Shown here one piece after another: positions 24,733-35,488 of a stretch of 64,000 nucleotides of DNA; the stretch's first letter is position 1, and each line of letters opens with the position of its first letter. The position numbers and the translations under genes were made by a program. The stretch comes from Neocallimastix lanati (nom. inval.) (lineage: Eukaryota; Neocallimastigomycota; Neocallimastigomycetes; Neocallimastigales; Neocallimastigaceae), in NCBI GenBank assembly GCA_016946835.1, contig JACVTC010000136.1:197501-261500 (forward strand), read 5' to 3'. Under the pieces are notes generated by a model. It did not search any database. It had not been told where the DNA came from and worked only from the letters and a program-made list of their open reading frames with translations.

Positions 24733-25782
24733 ATGAAGTACACAACTATTTTTAGTATTCTTTCTTTACTTATTGTAGGTATCAATTCTTATCCCCTTGA
24801 AGGAAACCAAGATGTTCCAACTAATGCTCAAGAAGGGGAATTACCCGATGCTCCAGCTGGTGGTAATATAGGAGCAGGTGGATTCCCAGGTGGTGGATTC
24901 CCAGGTGGTTCTCCAGGTGGTAGTATGCCAGGATTCCAAGGTGGTGCTCAAGGAGGCGATAAAGGAGCAGGTGGATTCCCAGGATTCCAAGGTGGTGCTC
25001 AAGGTGGTGATATGGGAGAAGGTGGTTTCCAGGGTGGTGTTCAAAGAGATAATAATAGAGCAGGTGGATTCCCAGGATTCCAAGGTGGTGCTCAAGGTGG
25101 TGATATGGGAGAAGGTGGTTTCAAGGGTGGTGTTCAAAGAGGTAATAATAGAGCAGGTGGATTCCCAGGATTCCAAGGTGGCGCTCAAGGTGGTGATATG
25201 AGAGAAGGTGATTTACAAGATGGTGCTCAAAGAGGTGATACACAAGCAGGTGGATTCCCAGGATTCCAAGGTGGTGCTCAAGGTGGTGCTCAAGGTGTAT
25301 TCCAAGATGGTGCTCAAAGTGGTGATATGGGAGAAGGTGGATTCCCAGGATTCCAAGGTGGTGCTCAGGGTGGTGATATGAAAGAAGGTGATTTACAAGA
25401 TGGTACTCAAAGTGGTGATACTAAAGTAGGTGGTTTCCATGGTGGTGCTCAAAGAGGTGATACAAAAGCAAGTGGTTTCCCAGGATTCCAAGGTGGTGCT
25501 CAAGGTGGTGCTCAAGGTCGTGATACTGGAGCAAGTGGATTCCCAGGATTCCAAGGAGTTTCTCAAGGAGGCGATAAAGGAGTAGGTGGTTTCCAGAGTG
25601 GTGCTCAAAGAGGTGATTCTGGAGCAAATGGTTTCTCAGGATTCCAAGGTGGTTCTCAAGGTGGTGATATGCCAGATGATAGTATTCCAACTACTCCACC
25701 ATCTCCACCAAGCGGTGATATTCAAGAAGAAAATGCCCCAACAACTCCACCAAGTGATGGTAATATTGAAGATGCTGAATAA
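24733..25782 (+). CDS. Secreted Gly/Gln-rich tandem-repeat protein
   Basis: Single-exon gene of 349 codons. Residues 1-19 (MKYTTIFSILSLLIVGINS) form a classic signal peptide, with likely cleavage before YPLEG. Residues 45 to about 310 are tandem repeats built on GGFPGFQGGAQGGD, seen about eight times, often as a longer unit of about 31 residues (93 bp) with a DMGEGGFQGGVQR-type second half. The C-terminus is Pro/Thr-rich and acidic (SIPTTPPSPPSGDIQEE and NAPTTPPSDGNIEDAE). There is no Cys-rich, dockerin, carbohydrate-binding or C-terminal hydrophobic GPI-type segment. A structural or adhesive extracellular or wall role is inference from composition only. Other frames in this span are repeat shadows. 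Repeat number is likely to vary between strains. Confidence 0.85.
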   Translation: MKYTTIFSILSLLIVGINSYPLEGNQDVPTNAQEGELPDAPAGGNIGAGGFPGGGFPGGSPGGSMPGFQGGAQGGDKGAGGFPGFQGGAQGGDMGEGGFQGGVQRDNNRAGGFPGFQGGAQGGDMGEGGFKGGVQRGNNRAGGFPGFQGGAQGGDMREGDLQDGAQRGDTQAGGFPGFQGGAQGGAQGVFQDGAQSGDMGEGGFPGFQGGAQGGDMKEGDLQDGTQSGDTKVGGFHGGAQRGDTKASGFPGFQGGAQGGAQGRDTGASGFPGFQGVSQGGDKGVGGFQSGAQRGDSGANGFSGFQGGSQGGDMPDDSIPTTPPSPPSGDIQEENAPTTPPSDGNIEDAE

Positions 25783-26850
25783 GATCATTAATAATTTTTA
25801 AATGATATATTCAGAAAAGAAAGATAAACATTAAAAATAAAAAAAAAAATTACAAAATAAGATAGAATTAGAATTATAAAAGTAATATTTAATTTAAAAT
25901 TTATATTAAAGCCGTTAATAATAATCTTATGTATATATAATTTAATTTATTAACATTATAACATTACATGTTTTGTTTTAAAAATTTAATAATAATTATA
26001 TCATTTTTTGTAAATTATTATAATTTTCAATTTAATATAAAATATTTTATTAATAATTAAATTTATATAATTTTTTTCTTTTTTTTTTTTTTTTTTTTTT
26101 TTTTATATTTATTTATTTTTATTTTAAATAAAATTTTTTAATTAATAAAAAATTACAATTAAAATAAAAAGATATAATTAAATAATTATTAATAATATTA
26201 ATTATATTAGTTTTGTATTTTGTATGATATAGAAAGTATTTTACATTTTAATTAAAAATAATGAGGAATTTATGAGATATTTGTTCAATTATTTATCTAT
26301 AATAATATAAACATGAATTTTAATAATACAAATAATACTCTTTATTCTTTTCAAGAAATATTATAAATTAAGAAATAATATATATTTATATATATTTTTT
26401 TTATGATTCTTAATTATATATTAATAAATACTTTTTAAGTTATGCGAATTTTATCAAATATCAAATTATTTCAATAAATCTGAATTCATTTATTTTTATT
26501 TATAAATATGGAAAATAAGTCAATAGAAATTTAATGAAATTATTATTTTAATTAAAAAAAAAAAAAAGAAAGAAATAAAATTTTTAAAATGAGCATATAT
26601 AGAATATGAAATTAATTTTAATAAAATTTATTTATTTTTTATTTTTATATCATATATTATAATAATAGAAAAATTACATATTCTAAATTTTAATTTAAAT
26701 TATTAAATAAATATAAATATACTATATTTTAATTTGTTAAATATTTTAGTATATATTAATATATATATAAATAATGTATATCTTATTAAAACTTTTTATG
26801 TTTAATGAATTTTATTTCAATCATGAAATCAGTATTTCCAATTATAATTA
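25783..26850. other. AT-rich intergenic region
   Basis: No coding signal on either strand. It contains a poly-T run near 26070-26105 and short copies of the AATAAATACT motif near 26422. Confidence 0.65.
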
Positions 26851-26854
26851 ATCC

Positions 26855-27095
26855 CTAATGATGTGGACTGTTTTTCCAGGTCCATGGAGGGTTGATGGAA
26901 AAGGATTAGCCTATATCAGGTGTACTAATTACAGCTCTCTGTGATTCTGATGATAATCGATGGATTATCCTTTCTAAAGTGGCTTCTAGTACGAAGAGAG
27001 AAATTTGGAATACAGGAAGACTGTGGAAAATGAACTTGATGTTTTATATTGTTTTAAACTGGTTATGTAGTAACATTGGAGTTGTATAATTAATA
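26855..27095 (+). other. Less AT-rich island of unknown origin
   Basis: This stretch has noticeably more G and C than its flanks and short open frames such as RVDGKGLAYIRCTNYSSL, followed in another frame by CDSDDNRWIILSKVASSTKR. It ends at a stop near 27088. It could be a decayed gene or the 5' part of the LINE-B element that begins 0.6 kb downstream. I do not recognise the sequence. Confidence 0.35.
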
Positions 27096-27424
27096 ATATC
27101 ATGTAGTTTCTACATATTATCATTGTAATGAATCTATTGTATTTTTTTACTTTAGCATTATTTTGTATATGTATTTTTCTATAGTATTATTTATATTTTC
27201 ATGTAGCTATTGTAAAATGGAAATGTAGGAGATTGATTCACTCCAAAGCTTGTGTTTAAGACATTATTTAACTGATAGGAATCTTCTTATAGTCTTTCAC
27301 TACTAACATTATTTACATTTTCATTTCAGTTTATTTATGATTACATTAGAGAAAAAAATTTTTTTTTATCGATCAAAGCTTTACAAATCGAATTGAATTT
27401 CAGAAACTCAAAAGTTAACAGAAA

Positions 27425-27435
27425 ATACAAAACAG

Positions 27436-27471
<36 letters not shown>
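27425..27471. repeat. Poly-A tract upstream of LINE-B
   Basis: An A-run of about 32 bases with an AAAACAGAAAA-like lead-in. It could be a simple homopolymer or the tail of an older insertion. Confidence 0.5.
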
Positions 27472-27473
<2 letters not shown>

Positions 27474-27789
27474 TTTATTCATTACTAAAATAACAGGAAA
27501 AAAGATATTATTTATTACTACAAAATTCTTTAGTTGTTCATTTTATTTAAACTTAATCAATTACTCCACGAAGATAGGATCTTCATATTTTTATTATTAT
27601 TATTTTTTTTTATTTATATTTTTCTATTTAATTATATATATATATATTTTTTTTTATCTATATTTCTTAGTTTTTAGTATTTTACTTTTCATTGTTTCAT
27701 TTTTTTAAATTGTAGTTTTTTAATTCATTATGGAAAAGATATTTCACCTGGGTTCACGTTGCTAAGGAACATCTATTGACAACACAGGG

Positions 27790-28170
27790 TTGATATTTAT
27801 CCGTGGTATACACTCATGGACTAATGCTAAAATGAAGGAATTTATTCATTCTAAATGCAAAAAATTCAATGATAATATTTTGTCAGTAAAGAGAATTACT
27901 AAATTCAATGATAGCTTCTTCAGGATAAAAGTATACATTCCAAATTTCAACCTCAAAAAATTTAAAAAAAGTATTTAAAAAAGCACTTTCAGGAGTTAAA
28001 ATTTCAAATTGTAGATGTTCCAAATGGAATCATAAGGTTTCTTTTCGGCATTTAAAACAAAATTTAATATCTAATAACACATCCAATGATATTAACACAG
28101 TAAACCTCAGTTCAACAAATTTAGTAAATGCTAATAATGGCAATCTTGAACTAATTAATTGCTCCCAATA
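27790..28170 (+). pseudogene. LINE-B possible gag/RRM-like region
   Basis: IFIRGIHSWTNAKMKEFIHS, then a FFRIKVYIPNFNLKKF stretch, and after a frameshift ALSGVKISNCRCSKWNHKVS. The order of an RGI-type first strand, helix, RIKV strand and Cys-containing end resembles the RRM-like gag segments of some LINEs. The resemblance is a pattern judgement, so the assignment is tentative. Confidence 0.4.
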
Positions 28171-28199
28171 TTCCTAATCTTAATTCTCAAAATCCATTT

Positions 28200-28890
28200 T
28201 CACATTCTAACACAGGAAAGTTTTCTTTTTGTCTTCGTTGGAATACCAACGGATGGAATTTTGTGAAAAGAGATAGTATTAAGTACTTCAACACAAATAT
28301 TTAAACCATTATTACTATGTTTTCAGGAAAACAGGTAATGATACTAATGAGGCTAGAAATCCATGTAAAGTAACATTTCTCAACTATAAATATTTCTTGA
28401 AAAGAATAGATTGTACTACTCCAGGTTGCAGAGGTTTATATCTTGGTTATCATGTCTCATGTCAAGCAGTACTTGAAGATAATTCCTATACTTATCTTGT
28501 TTCTTTAACAACATAGAGTCTCTAGAAGTCACTCTTAAGTGTTCTGTTGGTAATGTCTATATTCCCACTAAGAAATACTCATTACAAGTCCGATATGCAT
28601 TTTCAGAAGTTTTCACATGGCTTCAGAATCACACTAATCATCCATCTATTCTTCTTGGAGACTTTAACATGAGTACCTCTGATTTACAAAGATAAATTAT
28701 CTAATAGTTACCTTGATAACTGGCTTATTCTTCCGATTAATGGTTCATCTATTTCATGGACAAGAGGTAGTTATTCATCAGATTATTGATCATGCGTTAG
28801 TCAATTCAAGTATGCTGGATAAAATATCAAATACTTATTTTGTTGATTATCCTTCTGTATCTGATCATAAACCTTTCATGGTTTAATTGC
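28200..28890 (+). pseudogene. LINE-B APE-type endonuclease domain (broken)
   Basis: The catalytic landmarks of exonuclease III-like LINE endonucleases are visible across frames. There is an N-terminal CLRWNTNGWNFVKRD, a CFQE(T) motif near 28315-28335 interrupted by an extra A, LYLGYHVSCQAVL, PSILLGDFNMSTSD near 28640-28680 (the GDxN motif), DHALVNS near 28790, and SVSDHKPF near 28855-28880 (the SDH motif). Several frameshifts and stops separate these blocks. Confidence 0.8.
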
Positions 28891-29649
28891 AAGAAAATTA
28901 CCTCAGATGAATAATTTCTGTTACCAAAAAAATTTGTAAGATGGGATAGGTATAAATGTCTTGAACAAACGAAAGAAATAGGTCATCACAATAAATATTT
29001 GAAATTCTTTGTGAAGAAATAGGAAATGAAGAACTTTCAATAGATTGTGTTATTGAAAAGTTCATTAACACTACTAATTCCATTGCTAAGGATTTATCGA
29101 TGACATTTTCAACAGAAATCAGGAAAGCGATGTTTAGAATATCACGAAAAATTTATTGTCTTTAAAAGGTAAAGCATATTAAATACAAACAAATTAAGCG
29201 TTATGTTTCTGCAAATGATTCCAATGAATTTGCTAAAATAGTTGACTCATATAACAGACTTTGTGAATCAATTCATAAAAAAATGTAACGAATTTAGGAA
29301 AAAAAAGAATATTTATGATTGGATTAAAATTGGATGTTCGTTAGCTCTTAAAAAGGATAGTAGGAAAGCATGGAAATGGGTTAACAAGAATACAAAAATA
29401 AATAATCAATCTTTCACGGTCTCTCATCCTATTAAAAAATTATAATAATGAACTTGTTCCTTCTACAGATGAAAAATTAAAAGTTTGGCATTCTCATTAT
29501 AAATTCTTAGGGTCGGATTCTTTCAGGTCATAGTCTTTCTAAAGATTACTGGAAAGATTCTGATGCACTAAGGAATTTGGGACGACCATGGCAACAAGAA
29601 TGGGATATTAACCAAGGTATTAGGCGATGAAGAAATTTGCAAAGCAATC

Positions 29650-30560
29650 TCCTCCACTCCTAACTTTAAAGCTTGTGGTCCTGATGGTATTCCAATGGAA
29701 TTCTTCAAAGCCATGATTCTTTGTAAAGATGATTCAGAAGGATCAAGTGATAATAATTGTAATATTTCATCTGGCTTTAAATGTCTCAAAAGCCTTAATC
29801 AATCGTATTTGGAATGGTGATTTCCCAAAATCATGGAATAACGCATCAGTAGTTTCTATTCATAAAAAAAGGCGATCCATCAGATTGTAATAACTATTGT
29901 GGTATCTCTCTTATCAATAATGAATTAAAAAATTATAGCAAAAAATCATAGCTAATAGAGTCTCTAAATATGGATTTGATGAAGGTTTTATAAGACCTGA
30001 ACAATATGGATTTCGTAATCGAGAGGAATGTATAAGTCTTTACACTACATTAAGAATTATATGTCAGAGAAGGAAATTTGAAAATAAGGATACTTACCTT
30101 GCTTTTTTGGACCTTAAAAAAGCGTATGACTCAGTGCCCATATATAGTATATTAATGAAGATTCATCACTTAGGTATTAGAGGTAAGTGCTATAATTTTA
30201 TTGAAAATTTATACTTATCTTCTAAGGCTTGTGTAAGATTTGATGGACAATTATCGGAATCATTTAATATTAAGTAAAGGAGTTCGGCAAGATTGTCCCC
30301 TCTCACCAATTTTGTTTAACTTGTTCATTAATGATATTTTTAATAATTGTAATAAATATGGCATCTCTATTGGTGAAAAATATTGTTGTGGAGGTCTTTT
30401 TGCAGATGACATTGTATTATGTGCTCCAACAAGATCCCAACTTAAGAAATTGTTAAAGTTTGCCAGTAAATGGGCTAGAAATCATGAAATGCAATTTGGT
30501 ATCAATAAATGTGCCACTCTAGTAGTACGAGGGGAGATTTCTTGCTATCTTTATAATAGT
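29650..30560 (+). pseudogene. LINE-B reverse transcriptase domain (broken)
   Basis: Motifs: KACGPDGIPMEFFKAM, then WNNASVVSIHKK, a shifted GDPSDCNNY and GISLINN, IRPEQYGFRNREECISLYTT, FLDLKKAYDSVP (near 30105-30140), KGVRQDCPLSPILFNLFIND (near 30276-30335) and GLFADDIVLC with the catalytic Asp pair at 30405-30410. The half from about 30240 is open to 30869. Unlike LINE-A it retains the GVRQ residues before CPLSP and has no stop after the first catalytic motif, so it derives from a less damaged copy. Confidence 0.9.
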
Positions 30561-31139
30561 AATCCTACCTTTTATCTTTCAAGTCAAGAGTTACCTAAAA
30601 CGAATTGCTATACCTACTTAGGTGTACCATTTTCAAATGATTTAGAATTGAAACCGATCATACAGAGAATGAATAATAAAGATAGAAATGCACTTTATTC
30701 CATAAAAGGATTTCTTAAGAATCCTCATATTCCTATCCCTTATAAAAGAATGTTATTTTCAACTATAGTAATTAGACAAGTTTCATATTATGCACCTCTA
30801 CTTGGATCTAACAAAGATAAAACGAGAAGTACACAGACACTAGTTAATTCAGGATTATACCTGGATTGAAGGATTTTCTAAAGGAAATAGCTATACTTCC
30901 CTTTATTGCGTTTCTAAAGAAATTAAACGTTCCTCCTCTCTAGGCGAAATGCGCGATTGCTCAGGTAAGGTGTTTTAAAAAAATGGAAAAACTCGAAATG
31001 TATTATCTCTGATTTCCATAGAGATATATCTCGTTGTAGACGTCATGCATGGGATAAAGAAAGTAAAATTTTAGCTGACAAATTAAGTAAATTTCCATCA
31101 AAAAAAAAAGCTATTTTAAACTTTTACTGGGATAGAGAT

Positions 31140-31328
31140 ATGGCAGGAAAATCAATCAAAGCTAAGGCTTATAAAAATAATAATTTTGAGAAAACCAGAG
31201 AGTATCTTAAGCTAAATTATAAATATCCTGAATTTAGCAATGGCTTCCAATGGGTACTTCGTGCCAATGCCTCTGAAGGAGAAGACCATAAATTCTTTCA
31301 GATAGTCAATTCAAACCCTAATCCATAA
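31140..31328 (+). pseudogene. LINE-B C-terminal segment
   Basis: An open frame of 62 codons, LKLNYKYPEFSNGFQWVLRA, aligns by eye with LKYPQFNLGF of LINE-A. It then diverges to ASEGEDHKFFQIVNSNPNP and stops, so the CCHC knuckle is absent. Confidence 0.6.
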
Positions 31329-31596
31329 GGAGGTGAGGTTCGTTGCCTATGAACTTTTTTCTGAATTTATTTATACACTTATTTTTTGATTATTACTTTT
31401 TATTTCACGTTATTATTTCATTTATTATTATGTTCAAATTGAACAAATAATATTTATTTATTTTATTAATTCTGTGTTTTTTTTTTATTTTTTATTATAA
31501 TTAAAAGTATTCATGTATTTTATATAAGAATAAATAAATAAAGATTAAAGTTCGCAATAGTTGTGGCTATAAAAAAAAAAAAAAAAAAAAAAAAAT

Positions 31597-31870
31597 TGGT
31601 GGAACTTTAGCTACATTTCGATCGTGGGGAACAGAGACAAATTAAATGAACTAGTCTTTAGATTTTATCAATGATTTATTCATTTTATTTGTCAATAAAG
31701 TAAGGAATCTATCCTTTACTTCCTTCTTATTCTAATAGTTTAGAATATGAAAATTTCATAAACAGGTATATTTATATATTCCTTCTTAGTGGAATTTCAG
31801 CTTTTAGATGAGCTACAATTCGATACTGGGTAAACAGAGATATTTAAGTGAAAAACACCTAAAAAAGAAA
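31597..31870 (+). mobile_element. Two fragments of the LINE-A terminal domain
   Basis: 31597-31650 resembles 21775-21842 (GGTGGAACTTTAG, then TACATTTCGATCGTGGGGAA and CAGAGACAAATTAAATGAAC). 31655-31870 resembles 21648-21850, with FINRYIYIFLLSG- and DELQFDTG-like residues matching YINHYIYLFLLGG and NELYFDSG. The first fragment begins directly after the poly-A tail of LINE-B. Both are non-coding remnants. Confidence 0.75.
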
Positions 31871-32074
31871 AAAAAGGGTTCATAGGAGTTCTATTGTTAT
31901 GGGGCTTAATGGAATATACTGCTAATAAAATACTAATTATCAGATCAGTTTTTTTTTTTTTTTTTTTTTTTTTTTTGAAATTAAATTAATGACTTGTATG
32001 TGTTCTATTTTTAATTAATAAACCTATTAATATGTCATTTCCATGTGCATACGATATATCTAATGGGATTTTAT

Positions 32075-32076
<2 letters not shown>

Positions 32077-32132
<56 letters not shown>
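32077..32132. repeat. Poly-T tract of 56 nt
   Basis: An uninterrupted T run. On the minus strand it would read as poly-Lys at the end of the ankyrin pseudogene, where it marks the limit of recognisable coding sequence. Confidence 0.9.
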
Positions 32133-32134
32133 CT

Positions 32135-33003
32135 ACTCCTAATTCAATTAAATATGGTACGATGGGTTCATTTTCACTTTTTTTTTTGCAGGTGGCAAAT
32201 AATGAAATTTCATTATACCTATTTTCTTTACGTAGATCAGCTCCTAATTCCAATATATATTCCAATATATATTCCAATAAATATATTCAAATAAGTTTCC
32301 ATTTCCATTTCTCCAAGGCATCAAATAGAGGAATTTCCTTTTAGTCATCTTCTTTATTTGTATCTAACCCTTAATAATTTTACCTTGCTTTCATTTTTAT
32401 TTTTATTTTGCAAGCAATGGATAAAAGCGTTTCACTATTTAAAATTTTATTTATATATTTATATATTTATTTATTTACTTATATCAGCTCATTGGTCAAT
32501 TAAATAGTTGATAATAGAGTCATTACCACTTATTTAAAAAGTAATAAATAACGAGGTATTACCATACTTATTTACTTTATTTATATTTGTCCCTAATGAA
32601 ATTAAATACTAGATAATTATTATATTTCCAGTTCTACAGGCTTCAAATCATGCTGTTTCTCCATTTTTATTTTCTATATTTTATATCAATTCTAAGTTTT
32701 ATTAGATACAATACTAATTGATCATTTCCACTTTTACATGAATAAAATAATACTGTGTCTTCATTCCTATTTTTTTTATATGTATATATGCACCAAGAAT
32801 CAATAAATATAGTTTCTAGGTTTTTGTCTCCATTTTTACAAGCAATAAATAATAATGTTTCCACCTAACCCAATTACATCACCATTTCTACATACCTCAA
32901 GTATTGATATTTTATTATTAAAATTATTGTTAAAATTATTAATAAATTTTTTATTAAAATTATTATTAAAATTATTATTAGAATTATTATTTGAATTGTA
33001 CAT
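32135..33003 (-). pseudogene. Ankyrin-repeat protein pseudogene
   Basis: Read from a minus-strand ATG at 33003: an Asn-rich N-terminus (NNNSNNNFNNN), then ISILEVCRNGDVI, a frameshift, ETLLFIACKNGDKNLETIF, NRNEDTVLFYSCKSGNDQLV then LYLIKLRIDI, a stop, NKNGETA and FEACRTGNIIII with stops, NKYGNTSLFITF, SGNDSIINYLID, and finally ENRYNEISLFATC ending PYLIELGVEKKKK. Each block fits the ankyrin consensus (GxTxLFxAC..GN..LVxYLIxLGADI). At least four stops and one frameshift break it. Large ankyrin families are common in gut fungi, so it is probably a dead family member. Confidence 0.85.
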
Positions 33004-33981
33004 TTAATTAAAAATAAAAGAGATAAAATAATATAAAATAATTTAAATTATAATTTAATGATATAAAACAAATTTAATATTTATTTTAAAGTTGAATATT
33101 ATAATTCTATTTTAAAAATAATTAATTATTTATATTTACACTTTTATTTATATTGATGATATTATGTGATATATGTAATAATGTTATATATTTACGTAAT
33201 CATTATATTAATATAATAAATATAACAAATTCTTGATTAAGAACAATGATAAAATAAAATAAAATTAAAATAAAATCAATAGTGGAGAAATATAAATGTA
33301 AAGTACAAATTAATACTATAAAATAAAATAAATAATAAATAAATAAATAATAAATAAATAAATAAATAATAAATAAATAAATAAATAATAAATAAATAAA
33401 TAAATAAATAATAAATAAATAAATAAATAATAAATAAATAAATAAATAAATAAATAGTTATAAAAAATTAATAGAATAGTAAAAATTTATTAATATAAAA
33501 ATGAAATAAAAGGAAAATAGTGAAATATAAAATTTGATATATGATCAAAAATAGAATATTCTTAAATAATGATAATTTTATTATTATCTTTTTTTTTCTG
33601 TAATAAATTATCTAATAAAATTTTTAATAAAGAAATATTTAAATATTTATAATTAATAAATTAATTAATTAATTAAAAATTAAAGATTCAAAAATTTTTT
33701 TTAGAATTTCATAAAAAAAATTATATAAATATTATAAATGACCTTTTTTTTTAAAAAAAAAAAAAAAAAAAAAATAATTTGAATTACTTAAATTCTTTAT
33801 TTAATATTTAAAAAATTATAAATATATAATATATATTTATAAGGTAAATTTACCTTTATTAAATAAATAATAAAGATAAAAAACAACTACCAAAAAGGAT
33901 ATATAAAAAATAAGTTTTTTTAATTAAAAAAAAAAAAAAAAAAATCCAAGTCAAATAAATTAATATTAAATAAAAGAAAAA
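33004..33981. other. AT-rich intergenic region with AAAT array
   Basis: 33325-33465 is an (AAATAAATAAT)n-type repeat. No coding signal. The final 60 bases before the Pil1-like start are A-rich. Confidence 0.7.
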
Positions 33982-34887
33982 ATGAGTTTATTTAACAAGA
34001 TTGACCGTGCTTTTGGTGTATGTATTTATTTTATATACATAATGTTATTCATAATAATAATAATAATAATAATAATTAATATGTAACAAGGAAAATATTT
34101 ATTTATATGAATATGTAAAAAAAAAAGAATTTATAAATTAATAATATGAAATTAAAATGTATTTTTTTTTAATTGAAAAATTAGAAACCAGTTGATCCAA
34201 AAAAGAAAATTGGTACTTTTGTTATTGACAAAAAAGCTGAGGTCGATTCGTTAAAACAATATGGAAAAGATTTTGCAGTTGGTATGTATTAAAATCAATA
34301 TTATATATATATTATATATATATTATTATATTATTATAGTTTTTAACAATAAAAATAATTTTATATTATAATATTATAGTTTTTAACAACAAAAATAATT
34401 AATTGCTATTGATATTATTTTTTATAATTATTTATTTAAAATAGCTAATGAAACTTTAAGAGATTGGGCAAAAATTAATGGTGAAGATGTTTCTTGTTCA
34501 ATGGATGTAATAATAAGTTTAATATATCTAATTGTTAAAAATAATATAAGAAAATTTTTGTACATATTGATAAATTTATTTATTATTATATTATTATTAT
34601 TATTATTATTTATATCATATATATATATATATATTAATTAGGCCATTGGGGAACTTAATGTTGAAATTAAAAAATTATTAGACAATTATATTAGTATGTT
34701 TTATTATTAAAATATATATATTAAAAATATAAAATTTCAAATTTATAAATATTAATATGAATTTATATAATTTTTATTCAATAAATTAATAAATATATAA
34801 TAGAATCTTTAAATACTCAAATTAATGAATTTAAAGAAATCAAACATGTAAGATTTTTTTTTTTTAAAAAAAGATATTTTTTTAATA

Positions 34888-34946
<59 letters not shown>

Positions 34947-35488
34947 GATATTTTTCTATTTTTTATTTTTTTATTACATTTATTATTATTATCATTATTT
35001 TTTAAATAAGATTTTATTTTTTATATTCAGTAAGGATTTAGTTTAATAATTTTAATTATTAATTAAATTATATTTTATAGAGCGAAAAGAATTTAAAGGT
35101 TTTAAAGAGTAATTTAAAGGAATTATCACAAAAAGTTGATGAAAATTTCGTTAAAGAAAAAAATACTCTTGAAATTGTAGAAGAAAACTATGTTAAAGCA
35201 AAGAATGAATATGAATTAAAATCAAATGAACATGATGCTTTTGTTAGAGATAAACTTCGTAAATCTTATGTTCATCAGTTTGATGCCTTAAAAGAGTTAG
35301 CACAAAAGTTAGATATTCTTGCTACTTTTGGTAAACATGCTGCAAATCAAATTCCACTTGGTTTTATTCCAGTTGATTCTGAAAAACCAGAATTCAAGGG
35401 AAAAGAAACTTTAAAGGAAATTGTTACAGATGCTAAAGAAGCATTAAATCTTTGGTCAATGGATGATGAACCAGAATTTGAAGAATAA
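33982..35488 (+). CDS. PIL1: Eisosome core component, Pil1/LSP1-like
   Basis: Six-exon gene: 33982-34017, 34185-34281, 34445-34506, 34642-34693, 34804-34847 and 35081-35488. The frame is kept at every junction; donors are GTATGT or GTAATA/GTAAGA and acceptors TAG. The protein has 232 residues. It begins MSLFNKIDRAFG and carries WAKINGEDVSC, AIGELNVEIKKLLDNYI, a long charged helical stretch, RDKLRKSYVHQFDALKELAQ, KLDILATFGKHAANQIPLGF and a terminal ALNLWSMDDEPEFEE. This order matches the BAR-like Pil1/LSP1 family, whose members polymerise under the plasma membrane to make eisosome furrows. It is shorter than yeast Pil1 (about 340 residues), lacking the long basic N-terminal extension and C-terminal tail. 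Symbol given by family only; a sister paralogue is equally possible. Confidence 0.85.

Larger units (their letters stand above)
27735..31590 (+). mobile_element. LINE-B: decayed, longer non-LTR retrotransposon
   Basis: Related to LINE-A but clearly diverged, and it keeps upstream domains. In order: a possible gag-like region (27790-28130), an APE-type endonuclease remnant (about 28200-28885), a linker, reverse transcriptase (29650-30560), thumb and C-terminal region (30560-31328), a 3' UTR, and a poly-A tail at about 31571-31595. Many single-base frameshifts, often in A or T runs, break the frame. The zinc knuckle seen in LINE-A is missing: the protein passes from NGFQWVLRA straight to a short tail and stop. 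The 5' boundary is uncertain. Confidence 0.88.

Noticed and set aside
24841-25188. Ser/Thr-rich minus-strand frames in the Gly-rich gene
   Set aside because: Antisense of a tandem repeat stays open by periodicity. Only the + frame has a signal peptide and flanking unique ends.
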